Positions 1 through 13,680 of a stretch of DNA of 64,000 nucleotides are shown here, piece after piece (position 1 is the first letter of the stretch; every line of letters starts with the position of its first letter). The stretch comes from Dryomyza anilis (lineage: Eukaryota > Arthropoda > Insecta > Diptera > Dryomyzidae): positions 130,523,593 to 130,587,592 of the forward strand of contig OX638130.1 in NCBI GenBank assembly GCA_951804985.1, written 5' to 3'. The translations under genes were made by a program, and so were the position numbers. The notes beneath the pieces were generated by a model that saw nothing but the letters and a program-made list of their open reading frames with translations, searched no databases and had not been told where the DNA came from.

Positions 1-540
1 TAGAAGTTATGAAGGTTTTAAGAAAATTACAAAATTTAAAGATCGAGAACACGATTTTTCTGGTCTCCGTGTATCGATTAAATTAATTTAAAAGGCAAAT
101 TAAATCTGGAAAATCCAGCTATAAATGTGCCAACTTTGACCCATCTATGACGCTCCGTTTAGAAGTTATGAAGGTTTTAAGAAAATTACAAACATTTTCA
201 AATCACAATAAATTGTGCCGACTTTGACCCCTCTAGGAGGCTCCGTTTAGAAGTTATGAAGATTTTAAAAAAATACAAAATTTAAAGATCGAAAACTTGA
301 TTTCTCTGGTCTCCGGGTATCGATTAAATTAATTTAAAAGGCAAATTAAGTCTGGAAAATCCAGCTATAAATGTGCCAACTTTGACCCATCTTTGATTTC
401 TCTGGTCTCCGTGTATCGATTAAATTAATATAAAATGCAAAATAAATCTGGAAAATCCAGCTATAAATGTGCCAACTTTGACCCATCTACGACGCTCCGT
501 TTAGAAGTTATGAATGTTTTAAGAAAATTACAAAATTTAA

Positions 541-3500
541 AGATCGAAAACACGATTTTTCTGGTCTCCGTGTATCGATTAAATTAATTTAAAAGGCAAA
601 TTTAATCTGGAAAATCCAGCTATAAATGTGCCAACTTTGACCCATCTACGACGCTCCGTTTAGAAGTTATGAAGGTTTTAAGAAAATTACAAACATTTTC
701 AAATCACAATAAATTGTGCCGACTTTGACCCCTCTAGGAGGCTCCGTTTAGAAGTTATGAAGGTTTTAAGAAAATTACAAAAATGTTCAAATCACAATAA
801 ATTGTGCCGAACTTGACCCCTCTAGGAGGCTCCGTTTAGAAGTTATGAAGGTTTTAAAAAAATTACAAAATTTAAAGATCGAAAACTTGATTTCTCTGGT
901 CTCCGTGTATCGATTAAATTAATATAAAATGCAAAATAAATCTGGAAAATCCAGCTATAAATGTGCCAACTTTGACCCATCTACGACGCTCCGTTTAGAA
1001 GTTATGAAGGTTTTAAGAAAATTACAAAATTTAAAGATCGAAAACACGATTTTTCTGGTCTCCGTGTATCGATTAAATTAATTTAAAAGGCAAATTAAAT
1101 CTGGAAAATCCAGCTATAAATGTGCCAACTTTGACCCATCTAAGACGCTCCGTTTAGAAGTTATGAAGGTTTTAAGAAAATTACAAAAATGTTCAAATCA
1201 CAATAAATTGTGCCGAACTTGACCCCTCTAGGAGGCTCCGTTTAGAAGTTATGAAGGTTTTAAAAAAATTACAAAATTTAAAGATCGAAAACTTGATTTC
1301 TCTGGTCTCCGTGTATCGATTAAATTAATATAAAAAGCAAAATAAATCTGGAAAATCCAGCTGTAAATGTGCCAACTTTGACCCATCTACGACGCTCCGT
1401 TTAGAAGTTATGAAGGTTTTAAGAAAATTACAAAATTTAAAGATCGAAATCACGATTTTTCTGGTCTCCGTGTATCGATTAAATTAATTTAAAAGGCAAA
1501 TTAAATCTGGAAAATCCAGCTATAAATGTGCCAACTTTGACCCATCTATGACGCTCCGTTTAGAAGTTATGAAGGTTTTAAGAAAATTACAAACATTTTC
1601 AAATCACAATAAATTGTGCCGACTTTGACCCCTCTAGGAGGCTCCGTTTAGAAGTTATGAAGATTTTAAAAAAATACAAAATTTAAAGATCGAAAACATG
1701 ATTTCTCTGGTCTCCGGGTATCGATTAAATTAATTTAAAAGGCAAATTAAGTCTGGAAAATCCAGCTATAAATGTGCCAACTTTGACCCATCTACGACGC
1801 TCCGTTTAGAAGTTATGAAGGTTTTAAGAAAATTACAAAATTTAAAGATCGAAAACTTCATTTCTCTGGTCTCCGTGTATCGATTAAATTAATTTAAAAG
1901 GCAAATTATATCTGGAAAATCCAGCTATAAATGTGCCAACTTTGACCCATCTACGACGCTCCGTTATGAAGTTATGAAGGTTTTAAGAAAATTACAAAAA
2001 TTTTCAAATCACAATAAATTGTGCCGACTTTGACCCCTCTAGGAGGCTCCGTTTAGAAGTTATGAAGGTTTTAAAAAAAGTCAAAATTTAAAGATCGAAA
2101 ACTTGATTTCTCTGGTCTCCGTGAATCGATTAAATTAATTTAAAAGGCAAATTAAATCTGGAAAATCCAGCTATAAATGTGCCAACTTTGACCCATCTAC
2201 GACGCTCCGTTTAGAAGTTATGAAGGTTTTAAAAAAATTACAAAATTTAAAGATCGAAAACTTGATTTTTCTGGTCTCCGTGTATCGATTAAATTAATTT
2301 AAAAGGCAAAATAAATCTGGAAAATCCAGCTATAAATGTGCCAACTTTGACCCATCTACGACGCTCCGTTTAGAAGTTATGAAGGTTTTAAAAAAAATAC
2401 AATATTTAAAGATCGAAAACTTGATTTCTCTGGTCTCCGTGTATCGATTAAATTAATTTAAAAGGCAAATTAAATCTGGAAAATCCAGCTATAAATGTGC
2501 CAACTTCGACCCATCTACGACGCTCCGTTTAGAAGTTATGAAGGTTTTAAAAAAATTACAAAATTTAAAGATCGAAAACTTGATTTCTCTGGTCTCCGTG
2601 TATCGATTAAATTAATTTAAAAGGCAAATTATATCTGGAAAATCCAGCTATAAATGTGCCAACTTTGACCCATCTATGACGCTCCGTTTAGAAGTTATGA
2701 AGGTTTTAAGAAAATTACAAACATTTTCAAATCACAATAAATTGTGCCGACTTTGACCCCTCTAGGAGGCTCCGTTTAGAAGTTATGAAGATTTTAAAAA
2801 AATACAAAATTTAAAGATCGAAAACTTGATTTCTCTGGTCTCCGGGTATCGATTAAATTAATTTAAAAGGCAAATTAAGTCTGAAAAATCCAGCTATAAT
2901 GTGCCAACTTTGACCCATCTACGACGCTCCGTTTAGAAGTTATGAAGGTTTTAAGAAAATTACAAAATTTAAAGATCGAAAACTTGATTTCTCTGGTCTC
3001 CGTGTATCGATTAAATTAATTTAAAAGGCAAATTATATCTGGAAAATCCAGCTATAAATGTGCCAACTTTGACCCATCTATGACGCTCCGTTTAGAAGTT
3101 ATGAAGGTTTTAAGAAAATTACAAACATTTTCAAATCACAATAAATTGTGCCGACTTTGACCCCTCTAGGAGGCTCCGTTTAGAAGTTATGAAGATTTTA
3201 AAAAAATACAAAATTTAAAGATCGAAAACTTGATTTCTCTGGTCTCCGGGTATCGATTAAATTAATTTAAAAGGCAAATTAAGTCTGGAAAATCCAGCTA
3301 TAAATGTGCCAACTTTGACCCATCTACGACGCTCCGTTTAGAAGTTATGAAGGTTTTAAGAAAATTACAAAATTTAAAGATCGAAAACTTCATTTCTCTG
3401 GTCTCCGTGTATCGATTAAATTAATTTAAAAGGCAAATTAAATCTGGAAAATCCAGCTATAAATGTGCCAACTTTGACCCATCTACGACGCTCCGTTTAG

Positions 3501-6320
3501 AAGTTATGAAGGTTTTAAGAAAATTACAAAATTTAAAGATCGAAAACACGATTTTTCTGGTCTCCGTGTATCGATTAAATTAATTTAAAAGGCAAATTTA
3601 ATCTGGAAAATCCAGCTATAAATGTGCCAACTTTGACCCATCTACGACGCTCCGTTTAGAAGTTATGAAGGTTTTAAGAAAATTACAAAAATTTTCAAAT
3701 CACAATAAATTGTGCCGACTTTGACCCCTCTAGGAGGCTCCGTTTAGAAGTTATGAAGGTTTTAAGAAAATTACAAAAATGTTCAAATCACAATAAATTG
3801 TGCCGAACTTGACCCCTCTAGGAGGCTCCGTTTAGAAGTTATGAAGGTTTTAAAAAAATTACAAAATTTAAAGATCGAAAACTTGATTTCTCTGGTCTCC
3901 GTGTATCGATTAAATTAATATAAAATGCAAAATAAATCTGGAAAATCCAGCTATAAATGTGCCAACTTTGACCCATCTACGACGCTCCGTTTAGAAGTTA
4001 TGAAGGTTTTAAGAAAATTACAAAATTTAAAGATCGAAAACACGATTTTTCTGGTCTCCGTGTATCGATTAAATTAATTTAAAAGGCAAATTAAATCTGG
4101 AAAATCCAGCTATAAATGTGCCAACTTTGACCCATCTAAGACGCTCCGTTTAGAAGTTATGAAGGTTTTAAGAAAATTACAAAAATGTTCAAATCACAAT
4201 AAATTGTGCCGAACTTGACCCCTCTAGGAGGCTCCGTTTAGAAGTTATGAAGGTTTTAAAAAAATTACAAAATTTAAAGATCGAAAACTTGATTTCTCTG
4301 GTCTCCGTGTATCGATTAAATTAATATAAAAAGCAAAATAAATCTGGAAAATCCAGCTGTAAATGTGCCAACTTTGACCCATCTACGACGCTCCGTTTAG
4401 AAGTTATGAAGGTTTTAAGAAAATTACAAAATTTAAAGATCGAAATCACGATTTTTCTGGTCTCCGTGTATCGATTAAATTAATTTAAAAGGCAAATTAA
4501 ATCTGGAAAATCCAGCTATAAATGTGCCAACTTTGACCCATCTATGACGCTCCGTTTAGAAGTTATGAAGGTTTTAAGAAAATTACAAACATTTTCAAAT
4601 CACAATAAATTGTGCCGACTTTGACCCCTCTAGGAGGCTCCGTTTAGAAGTTATGAAGATTTTAAAAAAATACAAAATTTAAAGATCGAAAACATGATTT
4701 CTCTGGTCTCCGGGTATCGATTAAATTAATTTAAAAGGCAAATTAAGTCTGGAAAATCCAGCTATAAATGTGCCAACTTTGACCCATCTACGACGCTCCG
4801 TTTAGAAGTTATGAAGGTTTTAAGAAAATTACAAAATTTAAAGATCGAAAACTTCATTTCTCTGGTCTCCGTGTATCGATTAAATTAATTTAAAAGGCAA
4901 ATTATATCTGGAAAATCCAGCTATAAATGTGCCAACTTTGACCCATCTACGACGCTCCGTTATGAAGTTATGAAGGTTTTAAGAAAATTACAAAAATTTT
5001 CAAATCACAATAAATTGTGCCGACTTTGACCCCTCTAGGAGGCTCCGTTTAGAAGTTATGAAGGTTTTAAAAAAAGTCAAAATTTAAAGATCGAAAACTT
5101 GATTTCTCTGGTCTCCGTGAATCGATTAAATTAATTTAAAAGGCAAATTAAATCTGGAAAATCCAGCTATAAATGTGCCAACTTTGACCCATCTACGACG
5201 CTCCGTTTAGAAGTTATGAAGGTTTTAAAAAAATTACAAAATTTAAAGATCGAAAACTTGATTTTTCTGGTCTCCGTGTATCGATTAAATTAATTTAAAA
5301 GGCAAAATAAATCTGGAAAATCCAGCTATAAATGTGCCAACTTTGACCCATCTACGACGCTCCGTTTAGAAGTTATGAAGGTTTTAAAAAAAATACAATA
5401 TTTAAAGATCGAAAACTTGATTTCTCTGGTCTCCGTGTATCGATTAAATTAATTTAAAAGGCAAATTAAATCTGGAAAATCCAGCTATAAATGTGCCAAC
5501 TTCGACCCATCTACGACGCTCCGTTTAGAAGTTATGAAGGTTTTAAAAAAATTACAAAATTTAAAGATCGAAAACTTGATTTCTCTGGTCTCCGTGTATC
5601 GATTAAATTAATTTAAAAGGCAAATTATATCTGGAAAATCCAGCTATAAATGTGCCAACTTTGACCCATCTATGACGCTCCGTTTAGAAGTTATGAAGGT
5701 TTTAAGAAAATTACAAACATTTTCAAATCACAATAAATTGTGCCGACTTTGACCCCTCTAGGAGGCTCCGTTTAGAAGTTATGAAGATTTTAAAAAAATA
5801 CAAAATTTAAAGATCGAAAACTTGATTTCTCTGGTCTCCGGGTATCGATTAAATTAATTTAAAAGGCAAATTAAGTCTGAAAAATCCAGCTATAATGTGC
5901 CAACTTTGACCCATCTACGACGCTCCGTTTAGAAGTTATGAAGGTTTTAAGAAAATTACAAAATTTAAAGATCGAAAACTTGATTTCTCTGGTCTCCGTG
6001 TATCGATTAAATTAATTTAAAAGGCAAATTATATCTGGAAAATCCAGCTATAAATGTGCCAACTTTGACCCATCTATGACGCTCCGTTTAGAAGTTATGA
6101 AGGTTTTAAGAAAATTACAAACATTTTCAAATCACAATAAATTGTGCCGACTTTGACCCCTCTAGGAGGCTCCGTTTAGAAGTTATGAAGATTTTAAAAA
6201 AATACAAAATTTAAAGATCGAAAACTTGATTTCTCTGGTCTCCGGGTATCGATTAAATTAATTTAAAAGGCAAATTAAGTCTGGAAAATCCAGCTATAAA
6301 TGTGCCAACTTTGACCCATC
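541..6320. repeat. Higher-order duplication of the satellite, period 2,996 bp
   Basis: Rare variants recur at exactly 2,996 bp. A 'tttaatctgg' variant is at 601 and 3,597. A 'taagacgctcc' variant is at 1,141 and 4,137. A 'ccgttatgaa' variant is at 1,961 and 4,957. A 'ctgaaaaatcc' variant with a one-base loss is at 2,881 and 5,877. The two blocks look almost identical, with occasional single-base differences (for example near 690 against 3,686). A third, shorter copy begins near 6,486. Its markers sit at +2,837 (2,996 minus one 159-bp unit): 'ccgttatgaa' at 7,794 and 'taagacg' at 6,974. Confidence 0.9.
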
Positions 6321-9300
6321 TACGACGCTCCGTTTAGAAGTTATAAAGGTTTAAAAAAAAATTACAAAATTTAAAGATCGAAAACTTGATTTCTCTGGTC
6401 TCCGTGTATCGATTAAATTAATTTAAAAGCCAAATTATATCTGGAAAATCCAGCTATAAATGTGCCAACTTTGACCCATCTACGACGCTCCGTTTAGAAG
6501 TTATGAAGGTTTTAAGAAAATTACAAAAATTTTCAAATCACAATAAATTGTGCCGACTTTGACCCCTCTAGGAGGCTCCGTTTAGAAGTTATGAAGGTTT
6601 TAAGAAAATTACAAAAATGTTCAAATCACAATAAATTGTGCCGAACTTGACCCTCTAGGAGGCTCCGTTTAGAAGTTATGAAGGTTTTAAAAAAATTACA
6701 AAATTTAAAGATCGAAAACTTGATTTCTCTGGTCTCCGTGTATCGATTAAATTAATATAAAATGCAAAATAAATCTGGAAAATCCAGCTATAAATGTGCC
6801 AACTTTGACCCATCTACGACGCTCCGTTTAGAAGTTATGAAGGTTTTAAGAAAATTACAAAATTTAAAGATCGAAAACACGATTTTTCTGGTCTCCGTGT
6901 ATCGATTAAATTAATTTAAAAGGCAAATTAAATCTGGAAAATCCAGCTATAAATGTGCCAACTTTGACCCATCTAAGACGCTCCGTTTAGAAGTTATGAA
7001 GGTTTTAAGAAAATTACAAAAATGTTCAAATCACAATAAATTGTGCCGAACTTGACCCCTCTAGGAGGCTCCGTTTAGAAGTTATGAAGGTTTTAAAAAA
7101 ATTACAAAATTTAAAGATCGAAAACTTGATTTCTCTGGTCTCCGTGTATCGATTAAATTAATATAAAATGCAAAATAAATCTGGAAAATCCAGCTATAAA
7201 TGTGCCAACTTTGACCCATCTACGACGCTCCGTTTAGAAGTTATGAAGGTTTTAAGAAAATTACAAAATTTAAAGATCGAAAACACGATTTTTCTGGTCT
7301 CCGTGTATCGATTAAATTAATTTAAAAGGCAAATTAAATCTGGAAAATCCAGCTATAAATGTGCCAACTTTGACCCATCTATGACGCTCCGTTTAGAAGT
7401 TATGAAGGTTTTAAGAAAATTACAAACATTTTCAAATCACAATAAATTGTGCCGACTTTGACCCCTCTAGGAGGCTCCGTTTAGAAGTTATGAAGATTTT
7501 AAAAAAATACAAAATTTAAAGATCGAAAACTTGATTTCTCTGGTCTCCGGGTATCGATTAAATTAATTTAAAAGGCAAATTAAGTCTGGAAAATCCAGCT
7601 ATAAATGTGCCAACTTTGACCCATCTACGACGCTCCGTTTAGAAGTTATGAAGGTTTTAAGAAAATTACAAAATTTAAAGATCGAAAACTTCATTTGTCT
7701 GGTCTCCGTGTATCGATTAAATTAATTTAAAAGGCAAATTATATCTGGAAAATCCAGCTATAAATGTGCCAACTTTGACCCATCTACGACACTCCGTTAT
7801 GAAGTTATGAAGGTTTTAAGAAAATTACAAAAATTTTCAAATCACAATAAATTGTGCCGACTTTGACCCCTCTAGGAGGCTCCGTTTAGAAGTTATGAAT
7901 GTTTTAAAAAAAGTAAAAATTTAAAGATCGAAAACTTGATTTCTCTGGTCTCCGTGAATCGATTAAATTAATTTAAAAGGCAAATTAAATCTGGAAAATC
8001 CAGCTATAAATGTGCCAACTTTGACCCATCTACGACGCTCCGTTTAGAAGTTATGAAGGTTTTAAAAAAATTACAAAATTTAAAGATCGAAAACTTGATT
8101 TTTCTGGTCTCCGTGTATCGATTAAATTAATTTAAAAGGCAAAATAAATCTGGAAAATCCAGCTATAAATGTGCCAACTTTGACCCATCTACGACGCTCC
8201 GTTTAGAAGTTATGAAGGTTTTAAAAAAATTACAAAATTTAAAGATCGAAAACTTGATTTCTCTGGTCTCCGTGTATCGATTAAATTAATTTAAAAGGCA
8301 AATTATATCTGGAAAATCCAGCTATAAATGTGCCAACTTTGACCCATCTACGACGCTCCGTTTAGAAGTTATGAAGGTTTTAAGAAAATCACAATAAATT
8401 GTGCCGACTTTGACCCCTCTAGGAGGCTCCGTTTAGAAGTTATGAAGGTTTTAAGAAAATTACAAAAATGTTCAAATCACAATAAATTGTGCCGAACTTG
8501 ACCCCTCTAGGAGGCTCCGTTTAGAAGTTATGAAGGTTTTAAAAAAATTACAAAATTTAAAGATCGAAAACTTGATTTCTCTGGTCTCCGTGTATCGATT
8601 AAATTAATATAAAATGCAAAATAAATCTGGAAAATCCAGCTATAAATGTGCCAACTTTGACCCATCTACGACGCTCCGTTTAGAAGTTATGAAGGTTTTA
8701 AGAAAATTACAAAATTTAAAGATCGAAAACACGATTTTTCTGGTCTCCGTGTATCGATTAAATTAATTTAAAAGGCAAATTAAATCTGGAAAATCCAGCT
8801 ATAAATGTGCCAACTTTGACCCCTCTAGGAGGCTCCGTTTAGAAGTTATGAAGGTTTTAAGAAAATTACAAAAATGTTCAAATAACAATAAATTGTGCCG
8901 AACTTGACCCCTCTAGGAGGCTCCGTTTAGAAGTTATGAAGGTTTTAAAAAAATTACAAAATTTAAAGATCGAAAACTTGATTTCTCTGGTCTCCGTGTA
9001 TCGATTAAATTAATTTTTAAGAAAATTTCAAAATTTAAAGATCGAAAACACGATTTTTCTGGTCTCCGTGTATCGATTAAATTAATTTAAAAGGCAAATT
9101 AAATCTGGAAAATCCAGCTATAAATGTGCCAACTTTGAACCATCTAAGACGCTCCGTTTAGAAGTTATGAAGGTTTTAAGAAAATTACAAAAATGTTCAA
9201 ATAACAATAAATTGTGCCGAACTTGACCCCTCTAGGAGGCTCCGTTTAGAAGTTATGAAGGTTTTAAAAAAATTACAAAATTTAAAGATCGAAAACTTGA

Positions 9301-9649
9301 TTTCTCTGGTCTCCGTGTATCGATTAAATTAATATAAAATGCAAAATAAATCTGGAAAATCCAGCTATAAATGTGCCAACTTTGACCCATCTACGACGCT
9401 CCGTTTAGAAGTTATGAAGGTTTTAAGAAAATTACAAAATTTAAAGATCGAAAACACGATTTTTCTGGTCTCCGTGTATCGATTAAATTAATTTAAAAGG
9501 CAAATTAAATCTGGAAAATCCAGCTATAAATGTGCCAACTTTGAACCATCTAAGACGCTCCGTTTAGAAGTTATGAAGGTTTTAAGAAAATTACAAAAAT
9601 GTTCAAATCACAATAAATTGTGCCGACTTTGACCCCTCTAGGAGGCTCC

Positions 9650-12600
9650 GTTTAGAAGTTATGAAGGTTTTAAAAAAAGTCAAAATTTAAAGATCGAAAA
9701 CTTGATTTCTCTGGTCTCCGTGAATCGATTAAATTAATTTAAAAGGCAAATTAAATCTGGAAAATCCAGCTATAAATGTGCCAACTTTGACCCATCTACG
9801 ACGCTCCGTTTAGAAGTTATGAAGGTTTTAAAAAAATTACAAAATTTAAAGATCCAAAACTTGATTTCTCTGGTCTCCGTGTATCGATTAAATTAATTTA
9901 AAAGGCAAAATAAATCTGGAAAATCCAGCTATAAATGTGCCAACTTTGACCCATCTACGACGCTCCGTTTAGAAGTTATGAAGGTTTTAAAAAAAATACA
10001 ATATTTAAAGATCGAAAACTTGATTTCTCTAGTCTCCGTGTATCGATTAAATTAATTTAAAAGGCAAATTAAATCTGAAAAATCCAGCTATAAATGTGCC
10101 AACTTTGACCCATCTACGACGCTCCGTTTAGAAGTTATGAAGGTTTTAAAAAAATTACAAAATTTAAAGATCGAAAACTTGATTTCTCTGGTCTCCGTGT
10201 ATCGATTAAATTAATATAAAATGCAAAATAAATCTGGAAAATCCAGCTATAAATGTGCCAACATTGACCCATCTACGACACTCCGTTTAGAAGTTATGAA
10301 GGTTTTGAAAAAATTACAAAATTTGAAGATCGAAAACTTGATTTCTCTGGTCTCCGTGTATCGATTAAATTAATTTAAAGGGCAAATTAAATCTGGAAAA
10401 TCCAGCTATAAATGTGCCAACTTCGACCCATCTACGACGCTCCGTTTAGAAGTTATGAAGGTTTAAAAAAAAAAAAAAATTAATATAAAAGGCAAATTAA
10501 ATCTGGAAAATCCAGCTATAAATGTGCCAACTTTGACCCATCTACGACGCTCCGTTTAGAAGTTATGAAGGTTTTAAGAAAATTACAAAAATTTTCAAAT
10601 CACAATAAATTGTGCCGACTTTGACCCCTCTAGGAGGCTCCGTTTAGAAGTTATGAAGGTTTTAAAAAAAATACAATATTTAAAGATCGAAAACTTGATT
10701 TCTCTGGTCTCCGTGTATCGATTAAATTAATTTAAAAGGCAAATTAAATCTGGAAAATCCAGCTATAAATGTGCCAACTTTGACCCATCTACGACGCTCC
10801 GTTTAGAAGTTATGAAGGTTTTAAAAAAATTACAAAATTTAAAGATCGAAAACTTGATTTCTCTGGTCTCCGTGTATCGATTAAATTAATATAAAATGCA
10901 AAATAAATCTGGAAAATCCAGCTATAAATGTGCCAACTTTGACCCATCTACGACGCTCCGTTTAGAAGTTATGAAGGTTTTAAGAAAATTACAAAATTTA
11001 AAGATCGAAAACATGATTTTTCTGGTCTCCGTGTATCGATTAAATTAATTTAAAAGGCAAATTATATCTGGAAAATCCAGCTATAAATGTGCCAACTTTG
11101 ACCCATCTACGACGCTCCGTTTAGAAGTTATGAAGGTTTTAAGAAAATTACAAAAATTTTCAAATCACAATAAATTGTGCCGACTTTGACCCCTCTAGGA
11201 GGCTCCGTTTAGAAGTTATGAAGGTTTTAAAAAAAATACAATATTTAAAGATCGAAAACTTGATTTCTCTGGTCTCCGTGTATCGATTAAATTAATTTAA
11301 AAGGCAAATTAAATCTGGAAAATCCAGCTATAAATGTGCCAACTTTGACCCATCTACGACGCTCCGTTTAGAAGTTATGAAGGTTTTAAAAAAATTACAA
11401 AATTTAAAGATCGAAAACTTGATTTCTCTGGTCTCCGTGTATCGATTAAATTAATATAAAATGCAAAATAAATCTGGAAAATCCAGCTATAAATGTGCCA
11501 ACTTTGACCCATCTACGACGCTCCGTTTAGAAGTTATAAAGGTTTTAAAAAAATTACAAAATTGAAAGATCGAAAACTTGATTTCTCTGGTCTCCGTGTA
11601 TCGATTAAATTAATTTAAAAGGCAAATTATATCTGGAAAATCCAGCTATAAATGTGCCAACTTTGACCCATCTATGACGCTCCGTTTAGAAGTTATGAAG
11701 GTTTTAAGAAAATTACAAACATTTTCAAATCACAATAAATTGTGCCGACTTTGACCCCTCTAGGAGGCTCCGTTTAGAAGTTATGAAGATTTTAAAAAAA
11801 TACAAAATTTAAAGATCGAAAACTTGATTTCTCTGGTCTCCGGGTATCGATTAAATTAATTTAAAAGGCAAATTAAGTCTGAAAAATCCAGCTATAATGT
11901 GCCAACTTTGACCCATCTACGACGCTCCGTTTAGAAGTTATGAAGGTTTTAAGAAAATTACAAAATTTAAAGATCGAAAACTTCATTTCTCTGGTCTCCG
12001 TGTATCGATTAAATTAATTTAAAAGGCAAATTAAATTTGGAAAATCCAGCTATAAATGTGCCAACTTTGACCCATCTACGACGCTCCGTTTAGAAGTTAT
12101 GAAGGTTTTAAGAAAATTACAAACATTTTCAAATCACAATAAATTGTGCCGACTTTGACCCCTCTAGGAGGCTCCGTTTAGAAGTTATGAAGGTTTTAAG
12201 AAAATTACAAAAATGTTCAAATCACAATAAACTGTGCCGAACTTGACCCCTCTAGGAGGCTCCGTTTAGAAGTTATGAAGGTTTTAAAAAAATTACAAAA
12301 TTTAAAGATCGAAAACTTGATTTCTCTGGTCTCCGTGTATCGATTAAATTAATATAAAATGCAAAATAAATCTGGAAAATCCAGCTATAAATGTGCCAAT
12401 TTTGACCCATCTTCGACGCTCCGTTTAGAAGTTATGAAGGTTTTAAGAAAATTACAAAATTTAAAGATCGAAAACTTGATTTCTCTGGTCTCCGTGTATC
12501 GATTAAATTAATATAAAATGCAAAATAAATCTGGAAAATCCAGCTATAAATGTGCCAACTTTGACCCATCTACGACGCTCCGTTTAGAAGTTATGAAGGT

Positions 12601-13680
12601 TTTAAGAAAATTACAAAATTTAAAGATCGAAAACACGATTTTTCTGGTCTCCGTGTATCGATTAAATTAATTTAAAAGGCAAATTAAATCTGGAAAATCC
12701 AGCTATAAATGTGCCAACTTTGACCCCTCTAGGAGGCTCCGTTTAGAAGTTATGAAGGTTTTAAGAAAATTACAAAAATGTTCAAATAACAATAAATTGT
12801 GCCGAACTTGACCCCTCTAGGAGGCTCCGTTTAGAAGTTATGAAGGTTTTAAAAAAAGTCAAAATTTAAAGATCGAAAACTTGATTTCTCTGGTCTCCGT
12901 GAATCGATTAAATTAATTTAAAAGGCAAATTAAATCTGGAAAATACAGCTATAAATGTGCCAACTTTGACCCATCTACGACGCTCCGTTTAGAAGTTATG
13001 AAGGTTTTAAAAAAATTACAAAATTTAAAGATCCAAAACTTGATTTCTCTGGTCTCCGTGTATCGATTAAATTAATTTAAAAGGCAAAATAAATCTGGAA
13101 AATCCAGCTATAAATGTGCCAACTTTGACCCATCTACGACACTCCGTTTAGAAGTTATGAAGGTTTAAAAAAAAATACAATATTTAAAGATCGAAAACTT
13201 GATTTCTCTGGTCTCCGTGTATCGATTAAATTAATTTAAAAGGCAAATTAAATCTGAAAAATCCAGCTATAAATGTGCCAACTTTGACCCATCTACGACG
13301 CTCCGTTTAGAAGTTATGAAGGTTTTAAAAAAATTACAAAATTTAAAGATCGAAAACTTGATTTCTCTGGTCTCCGTGTATCGATTAAATTAATATAAAA
13401 TGCAAAATAAATCTGGAAAATCCAGCTATAAATGTGCCAACATTGACCCATCTACGACACTCCGTTTAGAAGTTATGAAGGTTTTGAAAAAATTACAAAA
13501 TTTGAAGATCGAAAACTTGATTTCTCTGGTCTCCGTGTATCGATTAAATTAATTTAAAGGGCAAATTAAATCTGGAAAATCCAGCTATAAATGTGCCAAC
13601 TTCGACCCATCTACGACGCTCCGTTTAGAAGTTATGAAGGTTTAAAAAAAAAAAAAATTAATATAAAAGGCAAATTAAAT
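9650..13680. repeat. Second higher-order duplication, offset about 3,179 bp
   Basis: The stretch from about 9,650 to 10,510 recurs at about 12,830 to 13,680. The markers are 'gatccaaaac' at 9,851 and 13,030, a 'caacattgaccc' variant near 10,258 and 13,437, and a poly-A deletion unit with its 'tccg' at 10,441 and 13,620. The offset is about 20 long units. This block differs from the 2,996-bp block, so the array has at least two independently amplified higher-order segments. Confidence 0.85.
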
